From contig CAYMSH010000373.1 of assembly GCA_964392945.1 (NCBI GenBank), positions 1 to 6,404 on the forward strand: a DNA stretch of 6,404 nucleotides. The letters are read 5' to 3'. The stretch is from BS750m-G57 sp964392945 (lineage in GTDB: Bacteria > Planctomycetota > Phycisphaerae > SM23-33). The notes beneath the pieces are model-generated. The model did not search any database and had not been told where the DNA came from. It saw only the letters and a program-made list of their open reading frames with translations. How positions within the stretch are numbered: the stretch's first letter is position 1; each line of letters begins with the position of its first letter. The position numbers and the translations under genes are program-made. Positions 1-6,257 of this stretch are shown here, piece by piece.

Positions 1-109
1 GACAACGTTTCTAAGATTGTCGGAGCCTGATTTGATTTTTTTGTGGTTTGGCGTCCCAGCGAGCCTAAGATGAAACTAACTGTTATTTTTAACCCAAAGG
101 AGTTTTCGA
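1..109 (+). promoter_or_regulatory. AT-rich upstream region and leader of the rubrerythrin operon
   Basis: No gene is visible here. The stretch is clearly more AT-rich than the coding DNA around it, as expected for a promoter. A possible extended -10 element (TG at 81-82, then TATTTT at 84-89) has no convincing -35 partner. TAAC at 77-80, GTTA at 82-85 and TAAC at 90-93 form two overlapping short inverted repeats and could be an operator half-site cluster. The arms are only 4 bases, so chance is a real alternative. Short direct repeats also occur: GAGCCT at 23-28 and 61-66, CTAAGAT at 11-17 and 65-71. I do not see a PerR-type or Fur-type box that I would call. Confidence 0.4.
96..102 (+). promoter_or_regulatory. 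Ribosome binding site of rubrerythrin
   Basis: AAAGGAG lies 7 bases before the ATG at 110. It is the strongest Shine-Dalgarno in the window and fixes the rubrerythrin start. It also suggests high translation of this gene compared with the next gene in the operon, whose site is weak. Confidence 0.85.
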
Positions 110-610
110 ATGTCGACTAATGATAACTTAAAGGCTGCATTTGCCGGTGAATCTCAGGCTAACAGGACGTATCTGGCGTTCGCCAAGAAAGCCGATCTCG
201 ATGGATTCGGCCAGGTGGCCAAGCTGTTCCGCGCTGCTGCTGAGGCTGAAACCGTTCACGCTCACTCGCACCTTCGCAATCTCGACGGAGTCAAAGAGAC
301 CGCCGCGAATCTCGAAGCCGCCGCCGCCGGTGAGGCCCACGAGTTCAAGAGCATGTACCCCGAATTCGTAGCCGAAGCAGAAGCCGAAGGCGCCCAGGCG
401 GCGCTGGTCGGTTTCAAGAACGCGATGGCCGTCGAAGAGATCCATCACGGTCTTTACCAGCAGGCCCTCGCTGCAGTCCAGGGCGGCCAGGACCTCGGAG
501 CCGCCCAGATCTGGGTCTGCCAGATTTGCGGAAATACCGTCGTGGGCGACTGCCCCGACCAGTGCGGCGTATGCGGCGTGGCGAAAGACAAGTTTGTAGA
601 AATCAGTTAA
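110..610 (+). CDS. rbr: Rubrerythrin (diiron peroxidase with C-terminal rubredoxin domain)
   Basis: This 166-residue cytoplasmic protein should reduce hydrogen peroxide to water at a non-haem diiron site, with electrons arriving through its own FeS4 rubredoxin centre. The N-terminal four-helix ferritin-like domain (about 1-130) shows E14 in a GESQAN motif, E47-x-x-H50, E75 and E78 before a MYPEF segment, and E110-x-x-H113, which match the family's iron ligands. The C-terminal domain (about 132-166) carries C137-x-x-C140 and C152-x-x-C155. An extra cysteine, C148, lies in the loop, and the second pair reads CGVC where CPVC is usual. Length is slightly below the common value of about 190, as in compact bacterial rubrerythrins. 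A strong Shine-Dalgarno supports the start. Only 26 bases separate it from the downstream rubredoxin reductase, its probable electron donor. Confidence 0.96.
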   Translation: MSTNDNLKAAFAGESQANRTYLAFAKKADLDGFGQVAKLFRAAAEAETVHAHSHLRNLDGVKETAANLEAAAAGEAHEFKSMYPEFVAEAEAEGAQAALVGFKNAMAVEEIHHGLYQQALAAVQGGQDLGAAQIWVCQICGNTVVGDCPDQCGVCGVAKDKFVEIS

Positions 611-636
611 TCTTTGTCGGTACGGGGCATAAGTAG

Positions 637-2288
637 ATGGCTGTTGAAGATGCGGGTATGTGGTTGTGTTCGGTCTGCGGTTACGTTCATCATGGCCCGT
701 CGGCCCCGGATTGCTGCCCGGTATGCGGCGCATCGCCGTCGGACTTTGGTCCGCATGCGGCCAGGCCCGTAGCCGCGGCGACGATTGCCGACCAGTGGCG
801 ATGCCTCAACTGCAGTTACATTCATACAGGACCCGAGGCGCCGCAGGTCTGTCCGGTCTGCGCCGCGCCAAGCGATCGCTTCGAGCCTGTTTCCGATCAG
901 CGTCAATCGACCGGTGAGGGCGACTTCACCGGTCGATTGATCGTTATCGGCGCCGGCATCGCGGGGATATCGGCCGTCGAGGCTTTCGTCAAAGCTGCGC
1001 CCCAGGCCAAAGTTACGCTTGTGTCCCGGGAGCCGGACACGCCTTACTACCGCCTGAATCTCACGCGATATCTCGCTGGCGAAATCACAGAGGCCGACCT
1101 GCCGATTCACGACGCCGACTGGTATGCGCAGAACAATGTCGAGTTGAAGCTCGGCTGCGACGTGGCCGAGATCATTCTCGACGATCAGAGCATTCGCCTG
1201 CGCGACGACACGATCCTCCCGTATGACAAGTTGATCGTCACGATGGGAGCCCATCCGTTCATGCCGCCGTTCCCCGGGGCGAGGCTCGAGGGGACTCACG
1301 CCGTTAGAACCGTCAGCGACGCCAGGGGCATTCTCGAATCGCTCCGGCCGTCAATGCGGTGCGTTGTAATCGGCGGCGGACTGCTGGGTCTCGAGACCGC
1401 CGGCGCACTGGCGGCGCAAAAAGCCGACGTAACGCTGCTGGAAAGCCATGACTGGCTAATGCCGCGGCAGCTCAATCGGCGGGCCGGAGAAATTCTCCAG
1501 GCCCACGTTACGAAACTCGGCGTCACCGTGCTGAACAACGCACGCACGAAAGAGCTGCTTGGCGACGAACGCGTCGCCGGAGTTATGCTCGCCGACGATC
1601 GTACGATCGCCGCCGACCTGGTTGTTGTGGCCACCGGCGTTCGGCCAAACAGCCATCTGGCCCGGAGGATCGGGCTCGTGGTCAACAAGGGTATCGTCGT
1701 CGATAATCATCTGGCCGGTTCGCATCCGTCGGTTTACGCCGCCGGAGATGTCGCCGAGCACCAGGGCGTCTTGTACGGCAGTTGGGCCGCATCGCAGTTC
1801 CAGGGCGGAATCGCCGGCATGAACGCGGCCGGGGCGAAAGCCCAGTTCGGCGGAATTCCGCGATCCAACACGCTGAAAGTTCTCNNNNNNNNNNNNNNNN
1901 NNNNNNNNNNNNNNNNNNNNNNNNNNNNNNNNNNNNNNNNNNNNNNNNNNNNNNNNNNNNNNNNNNNNNNNNNNNNNNNNNNNNCGGGGCGAAAGCCCAG
2001 TTCGGCGGAATTCCGCGATCCAACACGCTGAAAGTTCTCGGTCTGGATATGCTGAGCATCGGGCAATTCGAGCCGGAAGACGGAAGCTACCAGGTGCTGG
2101 AGTCCGAAGCGAATTCGGCGTACTGCAGGTTCGTCTTCCGCGACGAGCATCTTGTCGGAAGCGTGCTTGTCGCAGACGCATCGCTGTCGGGACCGGTCAA
2201 GACCGCGATCGAAGAGCGAACCGATTTCTCCAGCGATCTACTGGCGGGCATATCGGCCGAGTCATTTGCAGATAAACTGCGGCGTTAG
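637..2288 (+). CDS. Tandem rubredoxin-NAD(P)H:rubredoxin reductase fusion, interrupted by an assembly gap
   Basis: This is an FAD-dependent pyridine nucleotide-disulphide oxidoreductase-family enzyme with two short rubredoxin domains at its N-terminus. It probably moves electrons from NAD(P)H to rubredoxin iron and then to the neighbouring rubrerythrin. Domain 1 has C11-x-x-C14 and C27-x-x-C30 (plus C26). Domain 2 has C56-x-x-C59 and C72-x-x-C75. Residues 101-110 hold the FAD-binding GAGIAG, 246-251 the NAD(H)-binding GGGLLG, 332-334 the ATG motif, and 367-374 the second FAD motif YAAGDVAE. The frame breaks only at 100 Ns flanked by duplicated sequence. Joining 637-1884 to 2040-2288 gives 498 residues with an intact C-terminal domain ending DKLRR. 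A TAG directly before the ATG at 637 rules out an earlier start. The Shine-Dalgarno is poor and M8 at 658 is an alternative, so coupling to rubrerythrin translation is possible. The preference for NADH or NADPH cannot be read with confidence. Confidence 0.9.
903..940. repeat. Perfect 15-bp inverted repeat with 8-base loop inside the fusion gene
   Basis: The arms are TCAATCGACCGGTGA at 903-917 and TCACCGGTCGATTGA at 926-940, exact reverse complements around an 8-base loop (918-925). It encodes about residues 90-101, the linker between the second rubredoxin domain and the FAD domain. No T-run follows on either strand, so it is not a standard terminator. It could form a stable mRNA hairpin, or be a remnant of DNA between formerly separate genes. 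The role is unknown. Confidence 0.85.
1830..1884 (+). repeat. Left copy of 55-base duplication flanking the N gap
   Basis: This stretch is identical to 1985-2039. Both copies encode the same peptide around GAKAQFGGIPRSNTLKVL. It ends exactly where the Ns begin, which is typical of two contig ends that overlap but were scaffolded instead of merged. It is most likely an artefact and not a biological repeat. Confidence 0.95.
1885..1984. other. Assembly gap: 100 undetermined bases
   Basis: Exactly 100 Ns form a round placeholder length. Because the flanks are identical and merging them restores the reading frame with no missing conserved residues, the true gap is probably a 55-base overlap, meaning that about 155 bases of this window do not exist in the genome. 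Confidence 0.97.
1985..2039 (+). repeat. Right copy of 55-base duplication flanking the N gap
   Basis: This is the second copy of 1830-1884, beginning directly after the last N. It sits in a different frame relative to the upstream part of the gene (offset 155 bases), so a naive reading runs to a false stop at 2029-2031. Collapsing the two copies makes the downstream codons continue in frame to TAG at 2286-2288. Confidence 0.95.
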
Positions 2289-4510
2289 CGTTGCGGCGAA
2301 GTTGCGCATTTTCCGGGCGGGGCCTTCAGCGATGTTCCGTCTGAGAATTTCACCATAAGTTCCCTGTCAGTCATGTTCCACGCGACGTGAGTGCGTTTTC
2401 CGCTGCGCGTGAAAGTCATCGCGGTCGGGCAGTCGGCGTTTACGGTCCTGTCAACCTGGCCGAGGGTTTGCAGGCTCCCGATCCAGTGGTACGCTCCGGG
2501 CCTGGCGTGCGTCGGGAGGCTCTTGACTCCGGCGTCGAATCTTGCCATCGCCTTGTCGGCGTCGTGCAGCGCCTCGTACATCCAGAACGTGTCGTGCCAG
2601 CTCTTCCAATCGTAGCTTCCGCGGACCGAGGCCATGTGCTCTAAGTTACGCTGAACGTACTTCGGATACAGCCCCAGGTAGAGCGATCCGGACTGCATCG
2701 GCAGCATGATGATTCCGTGAATGTGCTCCGGTTCGCCGCTGAACCACGTGGCGTAATCGGCCTTTCCGCCCCATACCAGTGCGGCGCACGACTGGGTGTA
2801 TTTCTTCGGGAAGAACTGCTGCTCAACGTCGAACCAGTAAGCGTTGGCCGCCGCGAGTTCCGTCGTGTACATGTAGATTCCCAGATCGCGGAGTTCGCGA
2901 TCGCCAGTGGCCTGGCCCCAGAGTATCACGCCGGTCCATGCGTTCATCGCTTCGGATGACGATTCCTGGTTGTTCCCGTCGCCGAACTTCGCGTTGCCGG
3001 AGGCCCATGAGTGTCCGGCGTACGGGTCGAAGCATCTCAGGCGCGGGAACAGCGGGTCTTTGGGATCGCCGCTTGCGATGTCGCGTATGAGGAGTTTCAC
3101 CATGGCGCCCCATGCGTTGTCGGCGGCCCAGGCCTTGTCGGTGCGTGCGATCTCCGCCGCGGCGCGGATGAAATAGCCGTAGTGGAAATGGTGATCGTTG
3201 AGCGTCTGGGCCGATCCGTAGCTTGACTGCTGGCCGATCATGGCGCCCCAGAGCTTGTCGTAGTAGAAGTAGTGATCCTTCTTGGCCGATCCGCCGGGCG
3301 GAGTGAACCAGTTCTCCAGGCGCGACTTGAGCTCCTTCTGCAGCTTCGCCGCGGCGTCGGCCTGTCCCAGCTGCTGGGCGATCGGGATCATGGCGGCGAT
3401 CTGGCCGAGCGTTTTGCCGTCCCAGTACGTGTCGGGCGCGTTCTTGAACGGCTTGCTCGTCGCATCGTTCAAGTATCCCCTCAGGCGTTTTCGATCGCAT
3501 TTGCCCGGGCCCGGAATCGCCGGCAGCACGCCGCAGAAACGCATCGAAGTGGTGAACTTCTCGCCGGCTCCGAGTTTCATCGGACCGCGGACAGAGGCGT
3601 ATCCCATGTCGAGCAGCTTGTGCTTCGTCGCGGTCCACTGGTGCGGATACATGGCGAAAAGCGTTCCCTTTGCGGCCCCTTCATACGCTTTGGTTTTGAA
3701 TGCGAATGTCGTCTCGACGCTGCTGGAACTGGCGACGTATCGCCAGCCAACTTGCGTTCCGATCACGTGATTGTGAGCGTATCGCTCGAAGAGCTTCAGC
3801 GTTTCAGGTTGATTGTCCGGCAGGAGGGCCAGCGAGAAATACGCCTTGGCGCCGCTGTTGACGAATTTTCGAGAGTCAAGTCCGCTCCACGTCGATCCTT
3901 TCGGTGCGAACAGACCGTAGTGGCGCCCTTTAGTTGTCACGCCGAGTGTTGGCGTTTTGGCGCGGCCGGACCATATTTTCACATCTCCGTCGAACGAGAT
4001 TCTCGCGCCGCCGCCAGCGAATGTCGCGTAGACAAACGGCGAGCCGTGCCCGTAGCTCAGTCGCATTTTCCTGCCGCCGTCGGCCATCAGAACATCTACG
4101 AACCAGTCGCTGGCCGCATCGACACTTGCATTTTCAAACTCGCCGACAGCGGAGTGTCCCAGCGTCAGATCGTTTTGCATCCCGGCCATTATGTGTTTGG
4201 CCACTGTGTTAATGCTCGCTCCGGGATACGAGACCCGCAGCCCGCTTTTCAGTGCGCACATCGCCAGCGGGTGGGCAAAGTGGTTCGATGAATACTTCTC
4301 CCACGCCAGCGAACTCCACCAGTCGGTGGTCTGCATCTTGCCTTTGTATGCCGAGGTGCTGTAGATGCGGCGCGGCGGCAGCTTCATTCCCTTCGGCGGA
4401 TCGGTGGTGTAACCGCCTTTGCCGGCGCTCACGTCTTCGGCCCGCCCGGGCGCGCAGAAGGTAAATGCTATCGCGATAACCGCTGCAACTGTTCTGGTGG
4501 TTCTGTTCAT
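2285..4510 (-). CDS. Secreted endo-beta-1,3-glucanase, glycoside hydrolase family 81
   Basis: This 741-residue enzyme should cut internal beta-1,3-glucosidic bonds of laminarin- or callose-like glucans outside the cytoplasm. Residues 1-24 form a signal peptide: basic start, hydrophobic core VAAVIAIAFTF, and a probable signal peptidase I site after GRA. The N-terminal beta-sandwich-like region carries TTDWWSSLAW (61-70) and FAHPLAM (78-84). The catalytic (alpha/alpha)6 part shows LNDHHFHYGYF (437-447) with D439 and H443, FDPYAGHSWASG (494-505), and NQESSSEA (514-521) with E516 and E520. The D-x3-H and E-x3-E patterns match the residues known to be essential in yeast Eng2 of GH81. A C-terminal beta module (about 690-741) with C694 and C735 follows; no carbohydrate-binding module is seen. 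An ATG nine codons upstream (4537) lies inside a TATAAT box and is less likely, whereas the start used here has AAAGGA 6 bases upstream. Its stop overlaps the stop of the redox operon. Confidence 0.93.
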   Translation of the reverse strand: MNRTTRTVAAVIAIAFTFCAPGRAEDVSAGKGGYTTDPPKGMKLPPRRIYSTSAYKGKMQTTDWWSSLAWEKYSSNHFAHPLAMCALKSGLRVSYPGASINTVAKHIMAGMQNDLTLGHSAVGEFENASVDAASDWFVDVLMADGGRKMRLSYGHGSPFVYATFAGGGARISFDGDVKIWSGRAKTPTLGVTTKGRHYGLFAPKGSTWSGLDSRKFVNSGAKAYFSLALLPDNQPETLKLFERYAHNHVIGTQVGWRYVASSSSVETTFAFKTKAYEGAAKGTLFAMYPHQWTATKHKLLDMGYASVRGPMKLGAGEKFTTSMRFCGVLPAIPGPGKCDRKRLRGYLNDATSKPFKNAPDTYWDGKTLGQIAAMIPIAQQLGQADAAAKLQKELKSRLENWFTPPGGSAKKDHYFYYDKLWGAMIGQQSSYGSAQTLNDHHFHYGYFIRAAAEIARTDKAWAADNAWGAMVKLLIRDIASGDPKDPLFPRLRCFDPYAGHSWASGNAKFGDGNNQESSSEAMNAWTGVILWGQATGDRELRDLGIYMYTTELAAANAYWFDVEQQFFPKKYTQSCAALVWGGKADYATWFSGEPEHIHGIIMLPMQSGSLYLGLYPKYVQRNLEHMASVRGSYDWKSWHDTFWMYEALHDADKAMARFDAGVKSLPTHARPGAYHWIGSLQTLGQVDRTVNADCPTAMTFTRSGKRTHVAWNMTDRELMVKFSDGTSLKAPPGKCATSPQR

Positions 4511-4516
4511 GGAGGT

Positions 4517-4522
4517 TCCTTT
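4517..4522 (-). promoter_or_regulatory. Ribosome binding site deciding the glucanase start
   Basis: AAAGGA on the minus strand sits 6 bases before the ATG at 4510. It favours this start over the in-frame ATG at 4537, and the resulting protein begins directly with a signal peptide. Confidence 0.75.
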
Positions 4523-4535
4523 GGGTGGGATCCTC

Positions 4536-4541
4536 ATTATA
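4536..4541 (-). promoter_or_regulatory. Probable -10 box (TATAAT) of the glucanase gene
   Basis: The minus strand reads TATAAT, a perfect sigma-70-type -10 hexamer, inside a short intergenic stretch and preceded by AT-rich AAAATG. A good -35 is not visible at 16-18 bases, so the promoter may be weak or activator-dependent. Transcription would begin near 4529 and give a leader of about 20 bases containing the ribosome binding site. It also overlaps the ATG at 4537, which would then lie upstream of the transcript. Confidence 0.55.
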
Positions 4542-4567
4542 CATTTTCGCGCTGGTGCGCATAGAAA

Positions 4568-4600
4568 GATCCGAAGACTCCCCCCAGGAGTCTTCGGATC
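4568..4600 (-). terminator. Hairpin terminator of the VWA lipoprotein gene
   Basis: Arms 4568-4581 and 4587-4600 are perfect 14-base reverse complements (GATCCGAAGACTCC and its complement) with a 5-base loop. Read on the minus strand, the hairpin begins 22 bases after the TGA at 4623-4625 and is followed by TTTCTAT, a short U-rich tail. This fits an intrinsic terminator, somewhat weak in its U-tract. It would separate the VWA gene from the glucanase gene. Confidence 0.78.
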
Positions 4601-4622
4601 ATGTCGGCTGAGGCGGCCGTTC

Positions 4623-6257
4623 TCAGTCTTTCTTGAGGTCCCTGGCGGTCTTCACGAGTTTTACGAACTCCTTGCGGTATCCTTCCTTGTCGTCGCCGAT
4701 GGCCGACTCGGCGAGTTCTATCACCGCGTCCATCGTGTAGGAGCCCTTGTACTGCGATTTACGAAGCAGCATTCCGAACGACGCCACTGACGAGGCGAAT
4801 CGGAAATCCCTGGAGCACTTGTCGATGCTGCGTCCGTCTTCGCGTACGATTACGTCCAGCCGCGTGGACGTATCGCCGTCGGGCTTTTTGTAGCGCAGCT
4901 TTACCGTCATCATCTCGTCGCTCCCCGTCGCCGTCGGCGTTGTGTTGGTCGAGTACTTGAGTTTATCCACGCTCGGGACGTTGATCTCCACGCCGGCGGG
5001 GACCACCTGGTACAACGCCGTTACGGTGTGCCCGGCTCCGATGTCGCCGGCGTCTTTCTTGTCATCGTTGAAATCCTCCTTGTTGAGGATGCGGTTTTCG
5101 TATCCGATCAGCCGATACGCCGCCACCTGTGCGGGATTGAATTCGACCTGGATCTTCACGTCTTTTGCGATCGTCACCAGCGTGCCGCACATTTCGCGTA
5201 CGAGCACTTTTCTGGCTTCCGATTCGGTGTCGATGTAGGCGTAGTTCCCGTTGCCCTTGTCGGCGAGCTTCTCCATGCGGGAGTCCTTGTAGTTGCCCCT
5301 TCCGAATCCCAAAACGCTCAGGAACACGCCGCTGGCGGCTTTCTTCTCGATCAGGCGGATCAGTTCGCTGTTGTTCGTTGTTCCGACGTTGAAATCGCCG
5401 TCAGTGGCCAGGATCACTCTGTTTGTACCGCCCTTGATGAAGTTCTCGACCGCGGTGTCGTAGGCCTGCTGGATTCCGCCGGCTCCGTTGGTGCTTCCGC
5501 CGGCCTGGAGCTTGTCGAGTGCGGCCAGGATTTCTTCGGTCTTGTCGCACGATGTCGAATCGAGCACCAGTCCCGAAGCGCTGGCGTAGACCACGATCGC
5601 CACGCGATCTCCTTCGCCGAGCTGCTGGAGCAGCATTCTCATCGCTTTCTTGACCAGCGGAAGCTTGTTGTTGGCTCTCATTGAGCCGGAGACATCCAGC
5701 AGGAACACCAAGTTACTGGCCGGGCGCTTTGTCGGGTCAAGCTCGCGTCCTTTCAGTGCGATTCGAACGAGCCGGTGCTTAGGCTCCCAGGGGCATGAAG
5801 CGGCCTGGGCCCTGACCGCAAACGGGTGGGGCGACTGCGAGGTGGGCTGGTCGTATGCGTAAGTGAAGTAGTTGAGCATCTCCTCGATTCGCACCGCTCC
5901 CGGCGGGGGGAGCTGCTTGTGGTTCAGGAACCGCCTGATGTTGGCGTACGAGGCGGTGTCTACATCCGTCGAGAAAGTCGAAAGCGGATGATCGACCGCG
6001 AGCTTGAAGGAATTGTCCACGATGCGATCGTATGTTTCGGTGTTGTGCACGATCGGCGGGGCGCTGCTATCCGGCGCCGGAACGGGCGCATCGCCGGGCA
6101 TCGCTCGCCGCGGGGCGGTTTGCACCTGGTACTCCATCGCCGATGGCGCTGAGGAGTCGTATTTGCTGTTGGACGCCATCTGGCATCCGAGAAACATAAC
6201 TGCTCCCAGGCCCGCAAATACGATCGTCACCAACGATATTCTTGCGATAGTTTTCAT
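4623..6257 (-). CDS. YfbK-type von Willebrand factor A domain lipoprotein
   Basis: This 544-residue envelope protein probably binds a protein or surface ligand through a metal-dependent VWA fold; the partner is unknown. Residues 1-24 are a lipoprotein signal with FLGC and C25 as the lipidated cysteine (position -3 is F, a mild deviation from the usual L). A Pro/Ser/Ala-rich linker (about 35-70) follows. A VWA N-terminal domain (about 75-165) has the conserved STFSTDVDTASYANIRRFL (93-111). The VWA domain (about 180-355) holds a complete MIDAS: D188-x-S190-x-S192, T256 in GGSTNGAGGI, and D286 in ATDGD. The C-terminal region (about 360-535) matches the DUF3520 part of this family, with FRFASSVASFGMLLR at 485-499. 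The architecture and length match Escherichia coli YfbK-like proteins. AAAGGGA 7 bases upstream supports the start. No partner such as a MoxR ATPase or sigma factor lies in the window, so the function stays general. Confidence 0.92.
   Translation of the reverse strand: MKTIARISLVTIVFAGLGAVMFLGCQMASNSKYDSSAPSAMEYQVQTAPRRAMPGDAPVPAPDSSAPPIVHNTETYDRIVDNSFKLAVDHPLSTFSTDVDTASYANIRRFLNHKQLPPPGAVRIEEMLNYFTYAYDQPTSQSPHPFAVRAQAASCPWEPKHRLVRIALKGRELDPTKRPASNLVFLLDVSGSMRANNKLPLVKKAMRMLLQQLGEGDRVAIVVYASASGLVLDSTSCDKTEEILAALDKLQAGGSTNGAGGIQQAYDTAVENFIKGGTNRVILATDGDFNVGTTNNSELIRLIEKKAASGVFLSVLGFGRGNYKDSRMEKLADKGNGNYAYIDTESEARKVLVREMCGTLVTIAKDVKIQVEFNPAQVAAYRLIGYENRILNKEDFNDDKKDAGDIGAGHTVTALYQVVPAGVEINVPSVDKLKYSTNTTPTATGSDEMMTVKLRYKKPDGDTSTRLDVIVREDGRSIDKCSRDFRFASSVASFGMLLRKSQYKGSYTMDAVIELAESAIGDDKEGYRKEFVKLVKTARDLKKD

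Noticed and set aside
128..733. Open frame of about 200 codons on the minus strand opposite rubrerythrin
   Set aside because: It is fully antisense to a clear rubrerythrin and the start of its partner, has no recognisable domain, and results from codon bias in GC-rich DNA.
903..940. The internal inverted repeat as a transcription terminator
   Set aside because: No T-run follows on either strand, and it lies inside one continuous reading frame.
1782..2031. A pseudogene or programmed frameshift in the rubredoxin reductase
   Set aside because: The frame change is explained entirely by the N block and the duplicated 55-base contig ends; merging them restores the frame.
1830..2039. The 55-base pair of direct repeats as a mobile-element target duplication or CRISPR-like unit
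   Set aside because: The copies end exactly at a 100-N placeholder and lie in conserved coding sequence, which points to overlapping contigs.
2823..3638. Second long minus-strand frame overlapping the glucanase
   Set aside because: It is a +1 shadow of the GH81 gene on the same strand, very rich in Arg, with no domain.
3272..4291. Open frame of about 340 codons on the plus strand inside the glucanase gene
   Set aside because: It is antisense to the conserved GH81 catalytic region, is rich in Arg as expected for a shadow frame, and has no known motif.
5028..5684. Open frame of about 220 codons on the plus strand inside the VWA gene
   Set aside because: It is antisense to the VWA MIDAS region, whose motifs are intact on the other strand.
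2285..6257. An operon of the VWA lipoprotein and the glucanase
   Set aside because: A strong hairpin terminator at 4568-4600 and a TATAAT box at 4536-4541 separate them, so co-transcription is unlikely, although some read-through is possible.
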